From Nicotiana tabacum (lineage: Eukaryota; Streptophyta; Magnoliopsida; Solanales; Solanaceae), in contig NC_134100.1 in NCBI RefSeq assembly GCF_000715075.1, positions 25,722,609 to 25,786,608 on the forward strand: a stretch of DNA of 64,000 nt, given 5' to 3'. Every line of letters begins with the position of its first letter. The first letter of the stretch is position 1. The notes under the pieces were generated by a model, which was not told the DNA's origin, searched no databases, and saw only the letters and a program-made list of their open reading frames with translations. A program made the position numbers and the translations under genes. Below are positions 34,991-46,951 of the stretch, piece after piece.

Positions 34991-36630
34991 TTATCTAGTT
35001 TTATAATTGCATTACTTCAATTTCAGAAGTAATCATGTGCAAAAACACATAACCCTTGAATATTGAAGAGTTTTTGTATTGTTTTTTTCTTCTTCGTCTT
35101 ATTGGAAAAGGCATATTCTTAAGGAATACCTTCATCACACCTTAGAGTTTATGTCACACTCTATTCTAATATTTTTTGGAACTACTAATCGTATTTGACA
35201 GAAATCACCTCCCAAACTATTACTTTTCCACCAAACGATTCATCGATATCCAATATATTTCTACAACTCTAGGCGATTGTTTCGATCATTTGACGCTTAG
35301 CCAAAAACGCTTCATCCCATATTATTACTTTTGCTTTCCTTATAAATTTAGCACTATTTCTCTGATTTGATATATTTGTGACAGTTATTTCAATTATTTG
35401 AAGAGGTATATCAAATCTAAAGCAAGTTGTACGATATCATAATAAAATCGTTGTCGGTACACCATTTTCTCTTATTGCTAACAATATCATGCATCTTGAT
35501 TTGATATTTGCGAGTAATGCATGACATAGAAATATTATTTCGATTCCGTCGGAGGCATCTACAAAGGATAATCCCGCTATATCAGAGTCAATATTTTATA
35601 ATATAGTCTTGAAAGTTTATTCTTGTTCAGGATTTAGCTTTGACTGTGCTTCCTCAAACACTTGTATGGCCTTCTTAATATTATACTAATCTTTTTTACT
35701 TTGTGATCTATTTTTTAAATCTCTAACACTCTTTTTTTGCAATAAATTTATGTACCTTAAGATTTTTTTTTAAACTTGAAAAATAAATTTACTCATATGA
35801 TGAATTTAAAAAATAATTTAATTGGATTCTCTTGCTAAATAATCAATGGAAAGATTTGATTATTTGGTTTTAACATAAAATATAATTTATTTTCTGTTGA
35901 TTTAGATTCTTAATATTTGTTCATCTCATTTTTGAATATTTAACCGTGATTATAATTATATCCATCATAAATTTTATTTTTAAAGAGTAAAAAGATCGAT
36001 AATATTCCACTTTTAGATCTTTATGTTTACAAAATCATTAGTGGTATTGGCTCTTACTAACCTTTTTCTTTATTTTCTCACACATTTATATTTTTAAAAA
36101 ATTTCTTAGTTGTTCTTTAATAATTTGGTATATTTTTCTATATTACACGAAAAATTAATAATAAAAAATATTATTTTAGTAGAAAACCAGTTCAAATATA
36201 ATATAATAATATATTAGTTGGAATTTCTTTTCTCTATTTTAACTCTTTATGCAGTCCGTTTAGCATTATTTTTTTATTGAATATTATAGAGTGGTAATGT
36301 ATTACCAATATGGAGGATTCTTATGAAATTGATTTTATTAAACCTTTCTATATATCTTTAATAAGAATTCAATAGACAAGATTGTATTAATTTTAAAATC
36401 TTAAATATTAAAGAATTAACATAGAAGTTATTGTAGTCAGAAAAAATAAATTATTACAGCTATGTCCTTTCCCTATGAGTTCTTCAATTTAATATTTTAG
36501 TGCTATTTTGGTCTATCAATATTATATCCGTGCTTTTATAATCATATATATGCTCTCCTGTTTTTAAATAGATTTGGACAATATAATACATTTTCAAATT
36601 AATTAATAATAAGAATTTTTTAAGAAGTAT

Positions 36631-36771
36631 ATCCTAAAAGTAATAGGATTACAAGGCTAATATCTATTCCCAAAAATAATTATACTAATAGGATTCCTAA
36701 AGGTAATCATGTAGGATTCCTAACGTGTAGTATTATGTCCTAAAACTAATAGGATTACAAGGCTAATGTCT
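36631..36771. repeat. Direct duplication near the Helitron 5' end
   Basis: ATAGGATTACAAGGCTAAT occurs at about 36640 and again at about 36746, with similar flanks, indicating a local ~105-bp duplication. Confidence 0.6.
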
Positions 36772-36867
36772 AGAATTTCGATTATGTCATTTTATTGTGA
36801 GTTATTATGCTTAATATTAAAAGGTTATTTTTGTAATTAAACATTTTATTCATGCTTTTATAATAAT

Positions 36868-36993
36868 ATAGATATAGATATAGATAGATAGATATATAGA
36901 TATAGATATAGATATAGATATAGATATAGATATAGATATAGATATAGATATAGATATAGATATAGATATAGATATAGATATAGATATAGATAG
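36868..36993. repeat. (GATATA)n microsatellite
   Basis: About 125 bp of GATATA with a few GATA variants. A 64-codon minus-strand ORF of Tyr-Leu repeats across it is an artefact. Its remnant continues at 39948 beyond the solo LTR. Confidence 0.95.
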
Positions 36994-39947
36994 TGTAACG
37001 ACCCGACCGGTCGTTTTGAGCTTTTGCCCTTTGATCGCCAGTTTTCGGGCATGACTTGTCCTGTGTGATGTATTATGACTTATATAAATTGTTGGTTTTG
37101 GTTATCAGGTTAATTAGAATGAAATTGGAAGAACAGTCTCAGTTGAAAGCTTAAATTTTAAAAAGTTTAACCAAGATTTGACTTGTTTGTATTTGATCTC
37201 GGATTGAAATTTTTATGGTTTGGTTAGCTCCGTTAGGTGATTTGTGACTTAGGAGCGCGATCGGAATGGGTTTTGGAGTTGTAGAGAAGATTTAGGCTTG
37301 AATTGACGAAGTTGATATTTTGGCGATTTCCGGTTGATAGACAAGATTTTGATATAGGGGTCGGAATGGAATTTTGAGAGTTGCAGTAGCTTCGTTGTGT
37401 CATTTGGGATGTGTGTGCAAAATTTCAGGTCATTCGGACGAGATTTGATAGACTTTTTTATCGAAAGCATAATTTAAGAGTTCTTGGAGTTCTTAGGCTT
37501 GAATCCTATGTTAAATTGGTGATTTGATGTTGTTGTGAGCGTTCCGAAGTCTTGAACAAGTTTGAACGATGTCATGGGATGTGTTGGTATAATTGGTTTG
37601 AAGTTCCGGGGGTTCTGGGTTGGTTCCGGGATGTTTTAGGCCGAAAAACATAGCTGTAGCAGGTCCAGAAGGGTTGCAGGCCTCGGAACCCACCAACGCG
37701 GTCCACACAAAAAGAAGTGCGTCCGCGGTAGGTGCTGTGCGGACCGCACAAAATGAAGTGTGGTTGCGGTAGATGCAGTGCGGACCGCACAAAATGCAGT
37801 GCGGCCGCGGTGGGGAACATTTCACTGGTCCTATTTTGGAAGCTCATATATTTTGATCTACAAGGAATTTTGAGATACTTCAAAAAATAAAAGTTGTAGC
37901 CCTTCGTATCTAGTTTCCAGAAAGGTAAAGATATCTCAATTTGGACATCTGTAGCAAACGTTATGGCCAAAATACTAAAGTCTATCACTGCAGATGAAAA
38001 CCTGTGCGGCCGCAGTCGTTTTTGTGCGGACCGCACTGGTTTTGTGCGGACCGCGGTCGTGTTTTTGCGGTCCGCAGAGGTGGAAATCTATGGGGTACTC
38101 TATAAATACGAGGTTTTGGGTTTTATTTAATATTTTGACTTAGAGAGCTCGGATTTTGGCGATTTTCGAAGGTTTTTCAAGAAATTCATCGGGGGTAAGT
38201 GATTCTAATTCAATTTGGCTAGAGTACATGAATCTCTCATTGAATTCATCATTTAATTCGTGATTTGGGATAGAATTTGGGAAGAAAATTTGTGGAATCT
38301 TCCAAAAATATAAAAGGATGATTTGAAGGACCAAATGGTACCAGAATTGGATAATTTTGGTATAGTTAGACTCGTGAGGGTATGAGGATTTTGAAAATAT
38401 AGATTTTTCCTGATTTCGAGACGTGGGCCTGGGGTTTTGGTAATTTCGGGAATTGTGTCATATTTTGATTGTTTTTGCTTGGGCTTTGTTCCCCTAGCAT
38501 ATTTTGACGTCCACGTTTTGATTTTTGGATAGATTCGACACGCGTGGAGGCCGATTTGAGGGGCAAAGGCGTCGCGAGCTAGAGATTTAGCCGGTTTGAG
38601 GTGAGTAATGATTGTGAATGATGTCCTAAGGGTTTGAAACCCCGGATTTGCACATCGTAGTGCTATATTGAGGTGAGGCACACGCTTGATGACGAGCGTG
38701 GGGTTGTGCACTATTGGGGATTGTGACTTGGTTCGTCCCGATTGATGATTTTACTGCGTATTTGATTGAAAACTATTTGCTATCACCAATATTTGGGTTG
38801 AATGCCATATTTGGGCCTAGTGCCAGCTATTTGAACCTTTCGAGGATTTTTATTACTATTTCCTCACTGTTTTGACTTTATACTTGAACTCAGTCATGTT
38901 GTTTTCACTGTTTTCATACTCAGCTATGTTTACTCAATTTTAAGACTTAAATGATATTTTAAATGATGTTTGAGCTGAGAAACACTGTTTTACTATTGCC
39001 CGAAGGACTTGTGAGTATTTTTGACTGAGTAAGGCTGAGGACCTAGTTGTGAGGAAACACTGATACTGATATGAGGCCGAGGGCCTGAGATACATAAATA
39101 TGCCACGAGGTGGCTTGATTGATATGAGGACAAGTGCCTAGATTTGATGTCACGAGATGGCTTGATATTGCGTTTGGGCCGTAAGGAGCTCTTCCCGGAG
39201 TTTATACACCCCTAGTGAGCGCGGATACCCATTGTGATGTGAGATTGAGCCCGAGGGGTTGGAATTATTCTGAGGTTTGAGCCCGAGAGGCTGGTACTGT
39301 TCTGAGATGTTGCCCGAGGGGCGGATTTGTTGATATTAAGCCCGATGGGCAAATTTCTATTTGTTTACTTACCTGTCAATTACTTGTTTTACTTGTTGAG
39401 AAAGGGATTTTCACTTGACTTTTCATTGTTTTACTGTTTTAAGTGATTTTACTGCTTCAGTATGGAATGCCTTGTGTTTTACGTGATTTCTTACTTTCAA
39501 TCATTATTTATATTTGTTACTCACTGAGTCACAGTACTCACATTACTCCCTGCACCTTGTGTGCAGATTCAGGTATTTCTGAATCCGGTAGCGGGTATTG
39601 GTTGTTCAGAGGCAGAGTCATCAGAGTTTAGCAAGGTGGCTGCCCGACGTTCGCAACACTGCTTTTCTCCCTCTTGATTTCATTAGATTATATTTCGTAC
39701 ATTTCAGGTTTTCAGTTGTATTTAGACCTTAGTAGATGCTCGTAACTTGTGACACCCCGGTTAGGGCTGTGTCGGGTTGGACTTTCCACATTGTTATCAA
39801 TATTTTCGCTATTTAGTATTGTTTAAATCATGTTTAGACTATTTTTATGTTGATTAACTGCTTTAAAAATTGAGTTGGGTTGAACTGGCTGGCCTTGTCT
39901 TCATGAGAGGCACCATCACGACCGGGTTCGGGGTTAGGATCATGATA
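36994..39947 (+). repeat. Solo LTR (Gypsy, 2.95 kb)
   Basis: Begins TGTAACGACCCGACC and ends GGGTTAGGATCATGATA, a decayed form of the GTGACA end seen on related LTRs. It is flanked by GATAG on both sides (36989-36993 and 39948-39952); the surrounding GATA microsatellite weakens that as proof. No gag-pol is attached. Inside are several copies of the palindrome GTGCGGACCGCAC (about 37738, 37779, 38023, 38044) and pol II-like leader sequence. It presumably arose by LTR-LTR recombination. Confidence 0.85.
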
Positions 39948-39952
39948 GATAG

Positions 39953-42900
39953 ATATAGCACGTGTTAATTAGCTGGATCTATTAATAACATAATTGTTTA
40001 TATTAGAAACAAATTATGTATAATAACAGTTGACGTTCAAATAGATACAACATTCATTTAGATGAAAAAATGAGTGTTATTACATATGTAATAGGTGAGT
40101 TCAAAATAATAGGATAAGTTATGTACCTTCAAACATGAGAAATTACTTAGTTTAGTTTATAGCATGTGTAGTTATATTATGTTATATCTTACATGATGTC
40201 TCTTAATAGACAATGCTCTTGATATCTTTCTATTGCTTTGATTGCTCTATTATACCAACAGGGCAGAATAGAAGTCAATCAAGATATTTGAAAATTCATT
40301 TAATACAGGATTTAAAAGAAAGATTTGAACCCATAATCAGGATTGAACAAAAAAATGTTTCACAACCTAAACATACATGTTAACAATATTTCTGATATGA
40401 TTAATGCAGTCCACAACTCTGCAATACCAAAAAATTCAAAGGAGAAAAAGATAAATTTGTACAGGAAAATAGGCACAAAAAAAATAAAAGAAAAAAAAAA
40501 GAAGAAAAGAAAAATAGCAAGAACTATAGTCGTTGATGGATTTTCTGTTGTAGCAACGTGCAGATATTCCCCTAAATCGTTTCAAACAGTTTTCTTCCAG
40601 ATAAAATTTGACGTGCAAATCTATATTTATTTACTTGCAGGAAAGAAGTCAAGCCATGAGATTTTGCCAAGTGTCGCATGCATAAATTGCCACGTAGCAA
40701 TTTTAGGACAAATTAGTTAGTTTTGGTAAAATTAGTTTCTCTTTTTTAATTTTTTTTAATAAACAGTAATTTCTACATTTTATAGTTACTTAATAGTTAA
40801 TAATTAGTTATTATTTTTGAATTTAATTTAAATTTAACAATAATTAAATATCAATATTTTTAAGAAAATATTTTATGTTGAGCCGATTCCATTTTACATT
40901 GAAAAAGTTACCAACACATATAACTTTATTCTTTTTTAATTTTTGTCGATTCCATTTTAGATTGTAAAGAAGTTACCAACACATATAACTCTATTCTTTT
41001 TCAATTTTTAATTACTGCTATGTTTTAAACTAAAAATGAACCTACACGCACTCACATCCCACAATCTGCACGATCTCAGTAATTATAGGAAACGAAAGCG
41101 TCATAATTTAAGTATTGGAGTGATAACTGACGGGATCTATATAACTGCTCTCTAAGATTCTCTTCAACTCTAACTATTTTCTTCTCTGATCAATCCTCTG
41201 TTACGCCGAAATTCTACCTATTTTACGGGTATCTTTCAGCCACAAAGAGACTCATAGATTCATTGCACGTATCTTTCTAATTTTTGTTGACATTAACATT
41301 ATCAACAGTAATACTAGCATGTTTTTGTCTTGGCATTGTGGAAGTCTGTCTTATCTTAAATCGTAACTTATAAGAGTCTCATAATTTAAGTATATGTTTG
41401 AACCCAACAATCGTTTAACCAAAACCTAAAATCGTTGAATCCGAGGGCGAGAAGAAATTAATAAGGGAGAGAGTTTTACCGTTTGTGATAAAGATTTGAA
41501 GGTATAAAGTTTCAAGCTTACGCCATGTATCTCTGTATTAAATTCTTCTTCTTCTTCTTTCATTTTCTCCATAGCAGGCCTTATATTGGGTTCCCCCCTT
41601 TTTGGTATTCAGTTGTCGGAGCCGGAGCAACAATATATTGGATCACGGGAACTCCATGGAACATTTAATCTCTTTCTTCTGGTATGGCCAGAATTAGAAT
41701 TGCATCACAAATCAATATTTGAATTATAATTATCTTATTTCTATCATTAAGGAATAGATTTTTTGAGAGATTAGAGAAAATATTTTGACAGTTGAAATCT
41801 CATCAACTCTCAAAAGTTCTGTGCCCATTTGCCTATGTTTCCATCTATTGTTCGTTGTTGTTGTTGCTGTTGATGATACATAATATGGTCTGTCTAGATT
41901 TCTTTCAGTTTTTCTTTACGTATTATGCGTTTAAATGCAAAATTTCAACTTCAAGACTCATACCGTTTATGGAATAATCTGGTAACCTCAAATCAATGTA
42001 CAATTTTAAAGGTTGCTATGTCGTATAGTGATATTTATAGTAATTTTGCAAGTTGTGAATCCTCAAGTGCAGAAAAATAGGGTGCTGCATTTACCCCATT
42101 AGGACGTGCTTTCCAAACAAAAAAAAAAAGATGCCTTTATCAATAAGGAATAATTTGTGGAATCTACTGATCATGAGAGCTATTGCTCAAGTTTTTGATC
42201 ATAAATGCATGTGCCTAAATTAAGTTTTTTGAAATTGATTCAGAGGAAAATTTACCAATTAAAGGGTTTAATTGTTGAGTCTGAAAGATCCTATTTTTCC
42301 CTGCAGCGTAAGGCCAGAATTTTTGAAAAATCAAAATACTCTAGGAGTTCTGGTGCTACGTATGGTTGTAATGAATTAATATGTTACAAATTTATTGGCT
42401 TAGGCTTTTGCGTAGAAGATTATTCTTGACCCTTTTTTTTGTAATTACCATAAAATGAACTTTAAACTCAAGCTAAGCAGTTTGATTCCATGACTCTTAA
42501 AGACATCCATGATAGTTCCATTCCTTTGGTTCTCCTTCTCTTTTCGACACCTGGCAACTTTCCTCTTTCATGTGTATCCATATTTCTTGATGATTTTTGA
42601 AGAAAAACAACTTAACTTCTTTAGTAGTTTGTACAGTACTCAGAATATAATTGATTCTTTACTATTTTAAAATTGAAAAGACGCTATCTTTTGCTATTAT
42701 CACCATGATAAGATCATTTTCATCAACAACAATATTGTGTTTGCTCATTCTGTTTTCACTTTGTTGGATTCTATTAGGTAATACTTAACTATGATCGCAA
42801 CATAAAGTATTATAGTCATCTTGTGTTGTTAGAGAGATAAACTTTTATTTGATATTTATTCTGATTATTTATTGAGAATGTGAAATTAGTTATAATTGAA

Positions 42901-44272
42901 AATATTTTGATAATTCTAAAATATAGGAAAAAACCACCTTTGGGACTAATCTTGCCTCCCACTATAAAACTTTTGGCTGGAAAATAGGAAAGAATGTGTT
43001 TCGAAATCTTCCACACACTATATGTAATAATGCTTTTTTTTTTCTATCTTGATATGTTTGCATCTTAAATGGTTTATCAACAATGAAGATGCGCGTATAC
43101 CAAACATGGATCCTTCTAGTATTATTTATAGATGATTAGAACCAATCGGCTAGGACTGTTATTTTTTGGCATGAACAATGCACCAATAAGTTTGGCACAA
43201 AAATTAGCGTATAAGAAGACGAGAATATAAATAATATGCTATGATGGATCTGATGGGTTTAAAATAAACTTTAAACTGAAGCTAAGCGGTTTGGGAATAA
43301 GTATTTATTCTACTTATGGTCTTCTGTTGTTGTGATGATAAAGCAACAATCTTATTTTTAACTCATCTCCACGAAAGGGGATCAAAAATATTTTTGTAAC
43401 TAGTGAGAATTGAACTCATGACCTTATTTAGATTTTTAACCTCCTTGACCACTAAACTACACTTTTGGATTGTGTTAAGGGTGTTCAAAACTTAATATAT
43501 AGAGATAAAAAATAGATTTAGCCTTATATATACAGTTTAATTTTTCGGCGAAGGGTGTTCGGGTGAACACCCTTGCGCCCCCCTAAATCCGCCCCTGGTT
43601 GAAGCAAATGAGTTCCGGTAACAAATACATATAATATTGTACAACCAATTGTCATCCGTGATTGTCATGTTCTGTAGCCTCAATGTTACAACAAAGTTAT
43701 GTCAAAATTAGGCAGGTAAGTATATCAACAAGCTCATTATGGGAATTGTTTTCAATTGGAACAACAAGATCACTGCTATATCAGTAATTGACACATAATC
43801 TTGAAGAGAATTAATGTTCTTATTGTATGCATTTCATCTATGACTTAAAACAGTTATATAGATTCTGCTAACAAGGATTAGGTTTTTCTACGATATTAGT
43901 TATCGATACGAGTCTTCATTTTGTATCATCGACCAACATGATTGGCTTGCTCATGGGCTCATATACTTCTGATCCAAAGTATAGCACAACGGAAGGTGAT
44001 TTCTTACTTACTGTGATTATACAAATCTTTAACTGTTGTTTGTTTTTGTTGATCATAACTTGAGATAATTTTTTTTGTATAGCATTACCCCAGTATGATC
44101 TAACATCTCTTGATAATTTGTGGTTCCTGTCAATAATTTTATAGAGAAAACCTGATTAAATTCACATATTTATTTTTTTGGTTTAATTCCTTTAAATGTG
44201 GTTACTAAATGTAGTCTGCAATTTATATCTGTTTCTAATATCTTTCTCTCCTCTTTTTTCCTTTGAAACGAT
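39953..44272. other. AT-rich gene-free region
   Basis: No convincing coding frame on either strand. Contains purine-rich DNA (40440-40510), a promoter/leader-like segment (41040-41230), a CTT repeat at 41546-41559, and duplicated words (ACTTTAAACT...AAGC...GGTTTG at 42456 and 43268). At 43575-43605 is a CGCCCCTG end that resembles a hAT MITE terminus without a clear partner. Confidence 0.55.
41130..41230 (+). promoter_or_regulatory. Promoter and 5' leader-like segment without a gene
   Basis: CTATATAACT at about 41137 (TATA-like) is followed 25-100 bp on by a pyrimidine-rich, leader-like stretch (TCTTCAACTCTAACTATTTTC...GATCAATCCTCTG). No ORF of substance follows. It could be a promoter stranded by transposition or captured by a Helitron. 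Confidence 0.25.
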
Positions 44273-44300
44273 CCGCGCATTGCGCGGGTAAGTATACTAA
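44273..44300 (+). mobile_element. Helitron-like 3' terminus
   Basis: Hairpin CCGCGC-ATT-GCGCGG, then 9 bases and CTAA followed by T. This fits the hairpin plus CTRR end of a plus-strand Helitron. The 5' end to its left was not located. Confidence 0.45.
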
Positions 44301-44504
44301 TAAAGATAAAAGGGAGGAAGCCCTTTGCTTACTATTCAAGCAACAAAGTAGAGGCATACTCTTTTCAGCTATGATATGCAATCCATGATGCGGAAAGCTC
44401 CTTGCTTAAGGTTGCTCAAAATAGCTTTCTCTAATCAGGTGTATAATTTTGGAATAGTGACTTCTTTTTATAATTTTGGTTTTAAAATTCTAGATAACCA
44501 AAAA

Positions 44505-44940
44505 TTGCTTTGCATCCTACGACAATTTTGGTAAAAGAATACTAAACCATAAGTGACATTAATTGCTGGGTGATTTTGATGAAAGAACCCTAAACTTATA
44601 GTGACATTAAAGTGGCTTTTTCACACTAAAAATTATTGTACAACCATAAATATTTGAAATATAGAATATTTCAATTTTTATTCTCCTTATTCTTTCTAGA
44701 AATAACTTCCAGTTAATTGAATAACCCACTACACTGGTAAAATATAGCTAAACAAAATCAACGGCAACTATGGTAAAAGAATACTAAAATTAAAGTGACA
44801 TATAATTGCCGGCCAGTTCTGGTAAGAAAATCCTAAGCCAAAAGTGACTTTAACAGCGGGTGGAAAATTAAAGTGACATTAATTGCCGGCCAGTTTGGTA
44901 AAGAAATCCTAAGCCAAAAATGACTTTAACTGCGGATGTT
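44505..44940. repeat. Degenerate tandem repeat with GCCGGCCAGTT core
   Basis: The clearest pair is 44790-44860 and 44872-44938, each with AATTGCCGGCCAGTT, GGTAA, GAAATCCTAAGCC and GTGACTTTAAC. More diverged units lie at about 44515-44610. Unit about 80 bp. Confidence 0.7.
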
Positions 44941-45026
44941 GAACCGATCTTTTTTTTTTTACACTATAATTTAAATAATTTATATTTACAATTACAATAT
45001 TATCCAATATAAAGTATACTTATTAA

Positions 45027-45121
45027 GGGTAAAAAAGGCGAACGACATTTCGCTAAGGGCCTTCGTGCTTTTATTAAAAACACGAAGTCCCTTAGCGAAA
45101 TGTCGTTTGTTTTTTTTACCC
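45027..45121. repeat. Near-perfect palindrome, 41-bp arms
   Basis: The left arm (45027-45067) and right arm (45081-45121) are inverted copies with about four differences, separated by 13 bp. Each arm carries CACGAAG, CCCTTAGCG and AAATGTCGTT. Read outward from the centre, both begin TTAAAA(G/A)CACGAAG, like the 5' ends of the Helitron-like elements here, so it may be two element heads joined. Confidence 0.85.
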
Positions 45122-46788
45122 TTTAAAATAAATTTTACACCGGATATAATAGTCATTTATAATAATTATTTCCTAATATTTAGGACTTCAAAATCAATTA
45201 AAATTTATATATTACATCATTCCTTATATGAGTTATGTAGGAGCCCTAATATTTCATCTAATCAAGAATCACATCTTCGAAGTATGTTGCCTTCGTTAAA
45301 AGACTTCCGCAATTGGAGATTTCCTTGAACATATATTTTTCTTCTTTTTTCATCAAGTCTATTGATTTGCAGTGTATTTATGTCAGTTGATCCTTCATTC
45401 CCTTGCCTTTTATTTGAGTGTTTTTTTGGTCTACAATTAATATTATTTGCACTTAATTCTGGCATCATGTCTAGGCATCATTCTTCACATAGTTCTGGCA
45501 TCATTCTTCATGCCATAAGAGTGTGGCAAGTTGTTTTTAACTAATAAAGAAGATGCCCATAGCGTCCTAATTTTTTTTTAAAACTCCTATTAGAGAGGAT
45601 GAAGTGAAGGATAATATTAGCTTTTGAGGTAAAGAATCTATATATATCAGTATCTATAAAATTTTGGACATATTTTACTATTATAGACATAATGTTTTAA
45701 TTAGGGATTCTCCCCCGTTTTTCACATGAGTTAGTTTATATTTTTTACAACTTTAATGCAGTAATTATTATGTTCTTAAAGGTTTAACTGGAAAGTATAG
45801 TCTTCCGACAATTTTATTAGTAAATCATTCCTTGTTTGAATTAGATAGGAAATCCTAATATTTTTAATACTTTAAATTCATTATAATTTTTATCTTATAA
45901 TAATATTTTTTAAAAATGAAATAACTAACTTTGAACCATATTTTTAATGCAAAAGCATTCTAACACGGAGGACAAGATTCTTTTCATAACACGTATAACA
46001 TATATATTCCTCAATCATAACTGGTAATATAATTATCGTGATATGGATACGTGATATGAAATTCATGGTGTAATTTAGAAATTAAAACCTACTTTTCGAA
46101 TACATTAGTAAAACTCATACTAAGTAAACAGAAGTTTGCATTAAATGAGGGCATGTACGCCCAACACACCCATATATTTATGTTAAGAATATACTATTGA
46201 TATCATGCAGGTTATTTTTTATTAGGAACGGTATCTATGCTGAAATAAAGTACAAGTGAGATCAATAATATAAATTTTTCATAGAGAATTGCAAATTAAA
46301 AGGTTGTGAATTGTAATTTTTGTTTACATTTTCTCATGTACAATTATCAGTTCAAATTAACTTATTTAAAAATTTCGCATAAGGTCTTTGGATGATTGCA
46401 TTCTATAAGAAAAAGATTAGTTGGAAATTCTAACTCATACGAATAAATAAAAGAAAATCATAAAACATATTTTATCAAAAGCAAAAACGCAAAGTACGTT
46501 TGCAAAATTTTCATATCTTCGAGAGAACATAAATGATTAAAGTATTTCTTTTCTATTAAAGGCGGACTTACTTTTAAAAAATGTTATAAGAACGAATTTA
46601 AGTTGAATATATTGGCCGAGATGTATGAGAGCTGAATTGGGGCATAGTTCTTATTTATCAAATTAGCTAAATAGGACCAACTATTATTATAATCAAAAAC
46701 TTAAATTTTTATTTTTGAACTTTTATTTTATAATTCAAACATAATATTTATAGTATTTATTCTTTTTTAATATTTTATATTGTTGAAA
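45122..46788. other. AT-rich gene-free region, possibly Helitron body
   Basis: No coding frame recognised. If the right palindrome arm is a Helitron head and 46823 its tail, this 1.7 kb is the element interior. The ORFs at 45065, 45262 and 45362 overlap each other on both strands and look random. Confidence 0.4.
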
Positions 46789-46823
46789 TGGGGTACACGC
46801 GCAACGTACGTATCATGAACTAG
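46789..46823 (+). mobile_element. Helitron-like 3' terminus
   Basis: GGGTACACGCGCAACGTACG forms an imperfect hairpin, followed by TATCATGAA and CTAG then T. Similar to the terminus at 34681 (shared GGGTACACGCGCAAC). Confidence 0.5.
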
Positions 46824-46852
46824 TATAATAATATAGATAGATAGACTAGTCT

Positions 46853-46926
46853 TAACAACCCAATGGATTCCCACAAGTGGGGTCTGGGAAAGGTAGGATG
46901 CACACAGTCTTACCCCTACCCTGACC
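46853..46926 (-). mobile_element. TS-type SINE 3' fragment
   Basis: Reads AACAACCCAATGGATTCC...CCACAAGTGGGGTCTGGGAA...GGTAGGATGCACACAGTCTT ACCCCTACC on the plus strand. This is the reverse complement of the 3' half of the Solanaceae TS SINE, with the TTG-rich tail at the left. It lies 26 bp beyond the HHP stop codon. Family recognition is from memory. Confidence 0.65.
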
Positions 46927-46951
46927 AATTCTTCCCTTTCTTTGGTATTTC

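Larger units (their letters stand above)
34681..36873 (-). mobile_element. Probable non-autonomous Helitron
   Basis: The 3' end on the minus strand is a hairpin (GGGTACACGCG...CGCGTACCC) followed by TAAGA and CTAG, then T, the classical Helitron terminus with A/T insertion. The proposed 5' end at about 36873 reads TCTATATTATTATAAAAGCA on the minus strand. A similar ATAAAAGCAC terminus occurs at about 36547 and in the palindrome at 45 kb. No Rep/helicase was seen. The body is very AT-rich and holds a scrap of integrase. The 5' limit is uncertain because it runs into a microsatellite. Confidence 0.5.

Noticed and set aside
36858..37052. 64-codon Tyr-Leu repeat protein
   Set aside because: Pure translation of the GATATA microsatellite.
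37511..38711. Several minus-strand ORFs of 100-150 codons
   Set aside because: Inside the solo LTR, overlapping in different frames, no motif.
40343..40720. 125-codon lysine-rich plus-strand ORF
   Set aside because: Caused by a purine-rich A/G tract; no start context, motif or splice signal supports it.
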